Source: Streptomyces sp. CBMA156 (GTDB taxonomy: Bacteria > Actinomycetota > Actinomycetes > Streptomycetales > Streptomycetaceae). From it: a stretch of 44,331 bases of DNA. Made by a program: the position numbers and the translations under genes. The DNA lies in contig NZ_MSJQ01000389.1 of the NCBI RefSeq assembly GCF_014596515.1, positions 1 through 44,331 of the forward strand. The letters run 5' to 3'. Shown one piece after another: positions 30,296-37,070 of this stretch (position 1 is its first letter; every line of letters starts with the position of its first letter). The notes beneath the pieces are model-generated. The model had not been told where the DNA came from, did no database searches, and saw only the letters and a list, made by a program, of their open reading frames with translations.

Positions 30296-31342
30296 ATGCA
30301 CAAGGTGCTGCGAGCGCTGATCCGCCGGGACCGCGCCGTCGACCAGGAGCTGTGGGGGTCCTTCTGGGACCAGCTGCGTGACGGCGCCCTCCGGCCCGGC
30401 GAGTCGGTGGCACTGCTGTCCTCGCTGTCCACCCGGATGCCCGACCAGGACACGCTGGTCGCGATGCTCCGCTCGCTGGACGAACGACGGCCGGCCGTCA
30501 CCGCGCGGCTGGACGGCACGGCCAACATCGTCGGCACCGGAGGCGGGCCGGCCACGTTCAACATCTCCACCGCGGCGGCCTTCCTCGCCGCCGCCATGGG
30601 CGTCCGCGTCGTCAAGACGGGATCCCGCGCCTACACGAGCACCTGCGGCTCCCATGACCTGCTCGACCGTCTCGGCGTCGGAAGGACCGCCTCGTACGAG
30701 CGGACCGAGGCCCAGCTGGAACGATTCGGCATCGCCTTCCCGGGGAACTTCGTCTACCCGCGGGAGGTGGCGCTGCTGGCCCGGAGCATCGTGCCGATGG
30801 ACCTGCGGATGATCGGCGGGTTCATCAACTCCGTCGGCCCCTTCCTGGCCGCGGTGCCGGTCTCCGCCCAGCTCGTCGGCGTCTCGGACCGTTCGATGCT
30901 GCCGGCGCTGGGCCAGGTCGCCGCCACCGTCGCCGACCGGAGGATCTGGCTGTGCTCCAACGAGCTGGGAATCGACGAGCTCGTCGGCTCCGTCGACAAC
31001 CTCGTCCTCACCAATGACGGCACCGACGCGATCCGGCTGCCGGCCGAGGCTGCCGGCTCCGGCCCCAGAACCGCGACCGCGACCGCGACCGGCACGATCG
31101 CCGACCTACGGCCGGCCGCAGAAGGGGAGGACGTGGTCGACCACTTCCTCGGCGTGCTCTCCGGAGCGGGCAAGGCGCTCGCCACGCGGACCGTCTGTCT
31201 GAACGCCGCCGCACTGGCCGTCGCGAGCGGGCTGATCGACGGGTGGCCGGAGGCGATCCAGGCGGCCGACGACGCCCTCCGCGGCGGCGCCGCCCGCGAC
31301 CTCGTCGACCGCCTCCGCGCCCGACCGGCGCGTGCGCGGTGA
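30296..31342 (+). CDS. trpD: anthranilate phosphoribosyltransferase-like protein (TrpD family, divergent)
   Basis: 348 aa, normal TrpD length. TrpD transfers phosphoribose from PRPP to the amine of anthranilate. Family features are clear: NIVGTGGGPATFNISTAA (canonical GTGGDG...NIST), the ELGIDEL metal segment and the final helices. But the canonical KHGNR reads KTGSR, SSxxGSAD reads TSTCGSHD, HP reads YP, and the segment normally carrying the anthranilate-binding Arg (PVRxxLGxRT) reads PMDLRMIGG. Two nt after the carrier stop, it is embedded in an operon without TrpE or TrpB. I infer a PRPP-dependent N-ribosylation of an amine other than anthranilate; a degenerate anthranilate enzyme is the alternative. 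Confidence 0.88.
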   Translation: MHKVLRALIRRDRAVDQELWGSFWDQLRDGALRPGESVALLSSLSTRMPDQDTLVAMLRSLDERRPAVTARLDGTANIVGTGGGPATFNISTAAAFLAAAMGVRVVKTGSRAYTSTCGSHDLLDRLGVGRTASYERTEAQLERFGIAFPGNFVYPREVALLARSIVPMDLRMIGGFINSVGPFLAAVPVSAQLVGVSDRSMLPALGQVAATVADRRIWLCSNELGIDELVGSVDNLVLTNDGTDAIRLPAEAAGSGPRTATATATGTIADLRPAAEGEDVVDHFLGVLSGAGKALATRTVCLNAAALAVASGLIDGWPEAIQAADDALRGGAARDLVDRLRARPARAR

Positions 31343-32142
31343 GCGGGTTCTTCGCCCGCCGGCCACCGGACCGGCCCGGCCTGGCGGTGTTCCTCAACGC
31401 CGGGGATCCACCGCTGCCCGTCCTGGCCGACGTCATGCGGATGCTCGACGACTGCCAGGTGGACTGCCTGGAGCTGGCGGTGCCCTTTCCGGACTCGGTC
31501 ACCGACGGGCCCGTCATCCGCCGGTCGGCACAGCGGGCCCTGGCCGACGGCGTCGGACTCGACGAGGTGCTCGACTTCCTCGGCGGGGTCCTGCCCCGGC
31601 TGCGCCACCTGCGGGTGGCACTGCTGGCCGACTGGAGCCACACGGTCAGGGACCTGACCGTGCCGGGCTTCGTCCGGCGGGTCGCCGACGCCGGCGTCCA
31701 CGGGCTGCTGGTGCACGGCCTGCCGCCGCGGCTACGGGCCGACTGCCTCGAAGCGGTGCGGGAGGCGGGGCTGCCCCTGGTCGCCACCTGCTACGCCGCG
31801 TCGGCGCCCGAGGTGAAGGCCGCCGCCGCCGAGTGCGCCACCGCGTACCTGTACCTGGTGGCCCACTACGGCCGCAGCGGCGGCGGGCTCACGGCCGACC
31901 ACCAGGAGCTGGCCGCCGCGCTGACCGCACTGCGGACGAGGACCGTCGTACCGATCGCCGTCGGGTTCGGCGTCCGCTCCAGGGCGGACATCGACCTGCT
32001 GCACGGCCTCGGCGCCGACGCCGCGGTCGTGGGCAGCGCCGGGGTCGCCCGAATCGAGCACGCCCTCGCCGAAGGGGCCGACGTGGTCGAGGAGTTCCAC
32101 ACCTTCGTTCAGAACGTCTCGCCGTATCCGACAAGCCGCTAG
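31339..32142 (+). CDS. trpA: tryptophan synthase alpha-like lyase (TrpA family)
   Basis: 267 aa TIM barrel. TrpA cleaves indole-3-glycerol phosphate to indole and glyceraldehyde 3-phosphate. The catalytic Glu is in CLELAVPFPD and the catalytic Asp in VTDGPVI; the phosphate-site strands AVGFGVRS and AAVVGSAGV are kept. The mobile loop SRTGVTG of normal TrpA reads AHYGRSG, and the PD of LLVPDLPP is HG. No TrpB gene is present, and those changes lie in regions that matter for TrpB coupling and the active site. This suggests a free-standing lyase, as with plant BX1, that releases a free indole-type product. Its GTG start overlaps the TrpD stop. Confidence 0.87.
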   Translation: MSGFFARRPPDRPGLAVFLNAGDPPLPVLADVMRMLDDCQVDCLELAVPFPDSVTDGPVIRRSAQRALADGVGLDEVLDFLGGVLPRLRHLRVALLADWSHTVRDLTVPGFVRRVADAGVHGLLVHGLPPRLRADCLEAVREAGLPLVATCYAASAPEVKAAAAECATAYLYLVAHYGRSGGGLTADHQELAAALTALRTRTVVPIAVGFGVRSRADIDLLHGLGADAAVVGSAGVARIEHALAEGADVVEEFHTFVQNVSPYPTSR

Positions 32143-32154
32143 GAGGCACACCCG

Positions 32155-32529
32155 ATGATCGTCCGACACCTTGCCGAGGTGAAGACCGTGGACTGGGGCA
32201 ACGGGCTCAGCCGCAGGTTCCTTCTCGAATCCGACGGCCTGGGCTACACGATGACGGACACCACCGTCCGCGCCGGCACCAAGTCGCGGCTGGAGTACCG
32301 CCATCACCTGGAGGCGTGCTACTGCATCGAGGGAAAGGGCGAGGTCGTGGACACCGACGGCACGTCCCACCCGCTCGAACCGGGCACCCTGTACGCCCTC
32401 GACCGGAACGACGCCCACTTCCTGATCGCGAGCCCGGACGAGGACCTCCGGCTGGTGTGCGTGTTCTCGCCCGCGTTGCGCGGCGACGAACGCCACGACC
32501 TGGACTCGGCCGACTTCTCCGAATACTGA
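32155..32529 (+). CDS. ectoine synthase-like cupin (EctC family)
   Basis: 124 aa, the usual EctC length and clearly that family: MIVRHLAEV at the start, RLEYRHHLEACYCIEGKGEV, LDRNDAHFL (with the conserved His) and CVFSPALRG. EctC cyclises N-gamma-acetyl-diaminobutyrate to ectoine and is also known to turn glutamine into a cyclic amidine (ADPC). No EctA or EctB gene is present, so ectoine is not the product. A related intramolecular amide/amine condensation forming a cyclic amidine or imine is inferred. GGAGG lies 8 nt before the ATG; the gene sits between TrpA and the dehydrogenase. Confidence 0.9.
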   Translation: MIVRHLAEVKTVDWGNGLSRRFLLESDGLGYTMTDTTVRAGTKSRLEYRHHLEACYCIEGKGEVVDTDGTSHPLEPGTLYALDRNDAHFLIASPDEDLRLVCVFSPALRGDERHDLDSADFSEY

Positions 32530-32541
32530 CAGGACTGACAG

Positions 32542-33681
32542 ATGATCAGGTGGAACGCCGACCAGATCGCCCTGGGCGAGGGGATCGCCCAGTGGTGCGA
32601 GGAGCTCAGCTCCGGCCACCTCGAAGGGGACGCCGAAGGAGCCTTCCCGTGGGACAAGTGGAAGCTGATCCAGAGGTCCGGAATCCTCGGCCTGCCGTTC
32701 GACGAGCAGTGGGGCGGGCTGGGCCAGGACCTGCTCACCACCATGCACGTGCTCGAACGACTCGGCACCGGGTGCCGTGACGGCGGACTGAACTTCTCGG
32801 TCGCCACCCACCTGGTCGGCGTCGGAGTCCCACTGCAACGGTTCGGCTCGCCGGAGCTCAAGGCGCGCCACCTGCCGGGGATCTGCTCGGGAGAGACGAT
32901 CGGGGCGCACGCGATCAGCGAGACCGAGAGCGGCTCCGACGCGCTCGCGATGAGGACCACGGCCACCCGCGAGGGCGACGGCTTCGTCCTGCGGGGCGGC
33001 AAGTCCTTCATCACCAACGGCCCGGTGGCCGACGTGTTCGTGGTGTACGCGCGCACCCACCCGAGCAGCGGCCCGCTCAGCATCACCGCCTTCGTCGTGG
33101 AGCGGGACACCCCGGGCCTCGTCATCGGGCCACCCGTCGCCACCATGGGGCTGCGGACCGCGCCGCTGAGCGAACTGCACTTCGACGACTGCAGGATCCC
33201 CGCGTCCGCCGTGATCGGCCGGATCGGATCCGGTTTCCTGGTCCTGGACCACGTGATGAAGTGGGAGATCCTCTGCTCCTTCGTCATCAGCACCGGACAG
33301 ATGCGGTACCGGCTCGACCGCTGCGTCGAGTACGCCAAGGGACGCGTCCAGTTCGGCAGTCCGATCGGCTCGTACCAGTCGATCTCCCACAAGCTCGTGG
33401 AGATGAGCATCGGCCTGGACACCGCGCGGAAGTGGCTCTACGACACGGCGGTCCGGCTGACGGCGGGCGAGAACGTCACGAGGGACATCGCCGTCAGCAA
33501 GCTCCTCGCCAGCGAGAGCAACCTCTCCTCCGCGCTGGCCGCCGTGCAGATCTTCGGCGGCAGCGGCTACCTGGCCGAGTACGGGCTGGAGAAGGACCTG
33601 CGCGACGCGGTCGCCGGCCCGATCTACTCGGGCACGTCGGAGATCCAACGCAACCGCGTCGCCGCCATGTTGGGGCTGTGA
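32542..33681 (+). CDS. acyl-CoA dehydrogenase family flavoprotein (carrier-bound aminoacyl oxidase type)
   Basis: 379 aa. The FAD-binding segments HAISETESGSD and GGKSFITNGP and the C-terminal FGGSGYLAEYGLEKDLRD and IYSGTSEIQRN are standard. The MCAD catalytic Glu in IYEGT is Ser here, so the base must be elsewhere, as in some subfamilies. Together with the stand-alone A domain and free carrier it recreates the ligase-carrier-dehydrogenase set that oxidises prolyl-carrier to pyrrolyl-carrier in PltF/PltL/PltE and RedM/RedO/RedW. I infer desaturation or aromatisation of a carrier-bound amino acid. It is 12 nt after EctC and 6 nt before TrpF. Confidence 0.9.
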   Translation: MIRWNADQIALGEGIAQWCEELSSGHLEGDAEGAFPWDKWKLIQRSGILGLPFDEQWGGLGQDLLTTMHVLERLGTGCRDGGLNFSVATHLVGVGVPLQRFGSPELKARHLPGICSGETIGAHAISETESGSDALAMRTTATREGDGFVLRGGKSFITNGPVADVFVVYARTHPSSGPLSITAFVVERDTPGLVIGPPVATMGLRTAPLSELHFDDCRIPASAVIGRIGSGFLVLDHVMKWEILCSFVISTGQMRYRLDRCVEYAKGRVQFGSPIGSYQSISHKLVEMSIGLDTARKWLYDTAVRLTAGENVTRDIAVSKLLASESNLSSALAAVQIFGGSGYLAEYGLEKDLRDAVAGPIYSGTSEIQRNRVAAMLGL

Positions 33682-33687
33682 CGCCTG

Positions 33688-34380
33688 ATGCTGGTCAAGA
33701 TCTGCGGAGCCGCCTCGGCCGAGGACGTGGCATCGCTCGACCGGGCCGGAGCCGACCTCGTCGGCCTGTGGCACGGCGTTCCAGGTGGCCGTGCCGAACT
33801 GACGCTCCGTCATCTCACGCTGATCGCGGACGCCGTACACCGAACGGCGCGACTGCGTCCGGTCCTCGTGACCTTCCTCAACGACGCCGAGGCGCTTCGC
33901 GCGGCGACGGCCGCGGGGCGGGTGCCGTGGGTCCAACTGCACGGCTACCAGCCGCCGGGACTGGTCCGCGCCCTGAAGAGCACCACGGACCTCACCGTGG
34001 TCAAGGTGCTGCACCTCGGTACGGACACCCGCGCGGAGCGGTCCCTGATCGCGGCCTACGAGCGGGCGGGAACGGACTTCTTCCTGCTGGACGCGGTGGC
34101 CGCGGACGGCCGGATCGGCAGTACCGGGCAACCCGCCGACTGCGAGGCCGTCCTCGGGATCGCCGACCGCCTCTCACGCCCCTTCCTGCTGGCCGGCGGC
34201 GTCTCGGCCGACAACCGGGAGGACTACCGGGCGGTGGTGGACCACCCCCTGTTCCTGGGCATCGACGTGGACACCGCGGCCAGGGACCCCGACGGACGGC
34301 TGAGCACCGACCGGATCACGACCGTGCGGCACGGCTGGCGGGTGCCGGACGGCGCCGGGGCGGCCGGAGGGCCCGGATGA
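33688..34380 (+). CDS. trpF: phosphoribosylanthranilate isomerase-like (TrpF)
   Basis: 230 aa TIM barrel. TrpF performs the Amadori rearrangement of N-phosphoribosyl-anthranilate. The catalytic Cys is in MLVKICGAAS and the catalytic Asp in FFLLDAVAADG; LAGGVSADN is the phosphate site. So, unlike its TrpD and TrpC partners, the catalytic residues look intact, which fits because Amadori chemistry does not need the aryl carboxylate. The substrate-loop motif (KSPR in normal TrpF) reads PGGR with the Arg kept. The stop overlaps the TrpC start (ATGA at 34377-34380). Confidence 0.9.
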   Translation: MLVKICGAASAEDVASLDRAGADLVGLWHGVPGGRAELTLRHLTLIADAVHRTARLRPVLVTFLNDAEALRAATAAGRVPWVQLHGYQPPGLVRALKSTTDLTVVKVLHLGTDTRAERSLIAAYERAGTDFFLLDAVAADGRIGSTGQPADCEAVLGIADRLSRPFLLAGGVSADNREDYRAVVDHPLFLGIDVDTAARDPDGRLSTDRITTVRHGWRVPDGAGAAGGPG

Positions 34381-35387
34381 CGGCCGCGTTCATCGAGGCG
34401 CTGCTGGACGCCAGCCGACCGGTGATCATGGAGCTCAAGCGCCAGGACTCCGCCGGGCACGACCTGTTCGGTGGCAGGTCCGCCGCCCGGCTGGTCGCCG
34501 ACTACCGGGACGTCGGCGCCCCCTGCCTGTCCGTGGTGACCGGGCGGTGGTTCGGCGGCACCCCGGAGCTGCTGCGCGAGGTCATGGAAGCGACGGACCT
34601 GCCCGTACTGCAGAAGGACTTCATCACCCGCCGCAGCCAACTGCACCAGGCCCGCGAGAGCGGCGCGTCCGCGGTCCTGCTGACCGCCGCGCTGCTGCCG
34701 CGCGCCACCCTGGGCCACCTGGTCGAGTTCGGCCTGCGCCTGGGCCTGACGCCGTTCGTCGAGGTCACCACCGAGGAGGAGATCAGCCGCGTGCCACGCG
34801 CCGAGGAGTGCGTGGTCGCGGTGAACAACAAGGACATCGCCAACCGCGAGCGCGGCGCGGGCGACCTCGGACGGAGCTCGTCACTCCTGCCCGCGGTGCT
34901 GAGCAGCGGCACCCGGTGCCCGGTGAGCGCCGGGGCCATCCGCTCCCCCGACGATGCCGCCCGTCTCGTCGAGGAGGGCTTCGCCGGTGTGCTCATCGGG
35001 ACGGGCCTGCTGCGCACCCCCAGCCTGCCGGCCTGGCTGGACGGCCTCGACGCCCGCCTCGACGCCCGCCTCGCCACCCGTCGCGGCACCCGCCCCGACG
35101 CCGGCCACGAACCGGCTCCACCCCTCCGCCGCCCGGCGGACCCCCAAGCACCGACATCCGGAGGTAACGGCATGACCAGCGAAGCACCCGAGCAGTGGAA
35201 GGTCGTCGTCAACGACGAGGAGCAGTACTCGATCTGGTCCGCCGACCGCGAGACGCCGGCGGGCTGGCACGAAGCCGGCGTACGGGGCGCGAAGGACGAC
35301 TGCCTCGCGCACATCGAACGCGTGTGGACCGACATGCGCCCCCGCAGCCTGCGCCTGCGGTCCGTCCCGGAGGAGGGTGCGCGGTGA
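34377..35387 (+). CDS. trpC: indole-3-glycerol phosphate synthase-like (TrpC) continuous in frame with MbtH
   Basis: 336 aa open frame. Residues 1-250 are a TrpC-type TIM barrel: VIMELKRQ (Glu and Lys), LPVLQKDFI (Lys), PFVEVTTEEE (Glu), VAVNNKDIAN (Asn) match catalytic positions of TrpC, which decarboxylates and ring-closes CdRP to the indole. Two changes stand out: SPSxG after the first strand is DSAGH, and the conserved VSESGI is VSAGAI. After an Arg/Ala/Pro linker the frame runs without a stop into an MbtH domain (266-336). A strong ribosome site before the internal ATG 35172 means MbtH may also be made alone. Either a true bifunctional fusion or stop-less adjacency with re-initiation is possible. 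Confidence 0.85.
   Translation: MTAAFIEALLDASRPVIMELKRQDSAGHDLFGGRSAARLVADYRDVGAPCLSVVTGRWFGGTPELLREVMEATDLPVLQKDFITRRSQLHQARESGASAVLLTAALLPRATLGHLVEFGLRLGLTPFVEVTTEEEISRVPRAEECVVAVNNKDIANRERGAGDLGRSSSLLPAVLSSGTRCPVSAGAIRSPDDAARLVEEGFAGVLIGTGLLRTPSLPAWLDGLDARLDARLATRRGTRPDAGHEPAPPLRRPADPQAPTSGGNGMTSEAPEQWKVVVNDEEQYSIWSADRETPAGWHEAGVRGAKDDCLAHIERVWTDMRPRSLRLRSVPEEGAR
35160..35165 (+). promoter_or_regulatory. internal ribosome-binding site for MbtH
   Basis: GGAGGT, a near-consensus site, lies 6 nt before ATG 35172 inside the continuous TrpC-MbtH frame. It suggests independent MbtH synthesis in addition to the fusion. Confidence 0.7.
35172..35387 (+). CDS. MbtH-like protein (internal start product)
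   Basis: 71 aa with the family motifs VVVNDEEQYSIW, TPAGWHEAG, DDCLAHIERVWTDMRPRSL. MbtH proteins bind and activate or solubilise NRPS adenylation domains. This is the only MbtH in the window and presumably serves some of the four A domains here. It is encoded in the same frame as TrpC with no stop between. Its stop overlaps the GTG of the amino-acid dehydrogenase (GTGA at 35384-35387). Confidence 0.9.
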   Translation: MTSEAPEQWKVVVNDEEQYSIWSADRETPAGWHEAGVRGAKDDCLAHIERVWTDMRPRSLRLRSVPEEGAR

Positions 35388-36562
35388 GCCGGACGCTCGC
35401 GCCGCACGGTGCGCGCCCGGCGACCGGGCCCATGCTCTCCACCACCCTGAACCTCCCGGAGTGCCGGGCCCGCGGCTGGGTCGTCGTCGACTCCATGGTC
35501 GACGGCCTGGCCATGGGCGGCACCAGGATGACCCCGACGGTGACCGAGCAGGAGCTGACCGGGCTCGCCAGGGCGATGACCCACAAGCTGGCGCTGGTCG
35601 GCCTGCCCATCGGCGGCGCCAAGGCCGGCATCGCCCCCGATCCGCATGCCGCCGTCGAACGGCAGTCGGTGATGCGGGGGTTCGGCCGCGCCGCGGCCCC
35701 ACTGCTGCACGGCGGGGTGTACCTGGGCTGCGACCAGGGCACCACCTACGCCGACCGGCGGCTGGCCTTCGAGGCCGCCGGGTACGACGTCACCCGCCGC
35801 CCCGGCACCACCCGCCTCACCGTCGGCTGGGCCGAACTGTGGGACCACATGGCCGACATCACCGGCTTCGGCGTGGCCGTCGCGGTGCTCGGTGCCCTGC
35901 GGGCCTCCGGTGCGCGGACCCCTCAGCGCGTCGCGATCCAGGGCTTCGGCACCGTCGGGCGCGCGGTGGCCGGCCACCTCGCCGCCCACGGCCACCTGGT
36001 GGTGGCGGTGGCCGACGTCCGGGGCACCGTCGAGGACCAGCGCGGACTGCCCGTCGCCGAACTCGCCGCGCTCACCAGCAGCGACGGCACGATCGACCGG
36101 AGCCGGCTGCCCGCCCGGGTCACGGCCCACGGGCCCGGGCGGGCGTGGCTGCACGTCGACGCCGACGTGCTGGTGCTGGCGGCGTCCGCCTCCGCGGTCG
36201 ACGAGGAGGCGGTGCCGGCGGTCCGGGCCCGCCTGGTGGTCGAGGGCGGAAACCTGAGCTGCACCGCACCGGCCCGCCGGTTGCTGCGCGAGGCCGGCCA
36301 CACCGTCCTGCCGGACGTGGTCGTCAACGTCGGCGGGGCGGCGGCGACCGGGTGCGTGCTCACCGGGCTGGCCCCGTCCGACCTGCCGCTCCCGCAGCTG
36401 TCCGAGTGGCTGCGCGACTGGGTCTCCAGCAGGGTCGCCAGGAACTGCGAGCTGGTGCAGGAGCTGAGCGCCTCGGGCAGCGCCGACCCGGTCGCGCAGC
36501 TCCTCGGTTCGCTCGCGGCCCCGGCCGGCGCCTCCGCACCGGGGGTCCCGGCCGAGCGGTGA
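35384..36562 (+). CDS. Glu/Leu/Phe/Val dehydrogenase family enzyme
   Basis: 392 aa NAD(P)-dependent amino-acid dehydrogenase, interconverting an L-amino acid and its 2-oxo acid. Lys68 (MTHKLAL) and Lys80 (GGAKAGI) align with the two catalytic lysines of Bacillus leucine dehydrogenase, and the Rossmann motif is VAIQGFGTVGRAVAGHL (from about residue 183). GGNLSCT and VNVGGAAATG are typical of the C-terminal part. It is the last gene of the operon, ending at a 15-bp-stem terminator. It may supply a branched or unusual amino acid to the NRPS, or act like ScyB on tryptophan. The duplication breakpoint falls at codon 170/171. Confidence 0.9.
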   Translation: MSRTLAPHGARPATGPMLSTTLNLPECRARGWVVVDSMVDGLAMGGTRMTPTVTEQELTGLARAMTHKLALVGLPIGGAKAGIAPDPHAAVERQSVMRGFGRAAAPLLHGGVYLGCDQGTTYADRRLAFEAAGYDVTRRPGTTRLTVGWAELWDHMADITGFGVAVAVLGALRASGARTPQRVAIQGFGTVGRAVAGHLAAHGHLVVAVADVRGTVEDQRGLPVAELAALTSSDGTIDRSRLPARVTAHGPGRAWLHVDADVLVLAASASAVDEEAVPAVRARLVVEGGNLSCTAPARRLLREAGHTVLPDVVVNVGGAAATGCVLTGLAPSDLPLPQLSEWLRDWVSSRVARNCELVQELSASGSADPVAQLLGSLAAPAGASAPGVPAER

Positions 36563-36587
36563 CCGGGCCGGCGGACGCGCCCTCGTG

Positions 36588-36625
36588 ACGGGCTGCTCAC
36601 CGTGGAACCGCGGTGAGCAGCCCGT
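36588..36625. terminator. terminator of the plus-strand operon (copy 1)
   Basis: Perfect 15-bp arms (36588-36602 and 36611-36625) with an 8-nt loop, 26 bp after the dehydrogenase stop. Confidence 0.82.
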
Positions 36626-37070
36626 CGTCCCACGGCTGTGGTACTTGTCGGGACCTTCCGCGTTCCGGCTTCCTGGGCCGGGTACGCACCAGTGAACAGG
36701 CCCGTGGGTGGACGTGGTTGATGTGGCGGCGGCCGGGGCGGACAAAGCGCCGGGGTCCTTGGAACGTGCCGTCGCTCTGCCTGGACGGAGACTTGGCTCA
36801 CCTCTTCGACCGTTGGCGTGCCTGCGACGGTGCGAGCAACGTCCGACTGCGCCTGGCCACGAACGCCGGTCTCACGACGGGGAAAGAGGGAGCCTCGGCA
36901 CTCGCCGCGATGTGCGGACCTCTGGCAGTGGCGGGAGGACCCCCTGACCTCCCGTCTCCGCCGTCCGACGGCGGCACCGGTGTGCGGCACCTCTGTGCGG
37001 CACCGTGGTGCTCGGCCCACTGGAGCGAGCCCTGGCGCGGGAACCGCGTGGCGCTCGCCGTCCTCCTCCA
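36626..37070. other. 445-bp noncoding gap between convergent units (copy 1)
   Basis: No gene is supported. Two adjacent hairpins near its right end, CGGGAGG/CCTCCCG (36932-36938, 36948-36954) and CCGCCGTC/GACGGCGG (36958-36965, 36967-36974), lie about 100 nt past the glycosyltransferase stop and could end that transcript. Confidence 0.5.

Noticed and set aside
32155..32529. Ectoine biosynthesis
   Set aside because: Only the EctC-like gene is present; no acetyltransferase (EctA), aminotransferase (EctB) or hydroxylase (EctD) lies nearby.
28513..33681. Straight pyrrole-2-carboxylate starter pathway from proline
   Set aside because: The ligase-carrier-dehydrogenase trio fits, but the A-domain pocket departs from prolyl ligases after DLL, and the extra cyclase and Trp-type genes would be unexplained.
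33261..34376. Upstream extension of the TrpC-MbtH frame through the dehydrogenase and TrpF genes
   Set aside because: Only the part from ATG 34377 has protein-like composition; upstream is a shadow of two clear genes in other frames.
28513..36562. Secondary tryptophan-supply operon (as in CDA-type clusters)
   Set aside because: TrpE/TrpG and TrpB are missing, the Trp-type genes are interleaved with carrier enzymes, and the TrpD and TrpC substrate motifs are altered. It remains the main alternative but does not explain the set.
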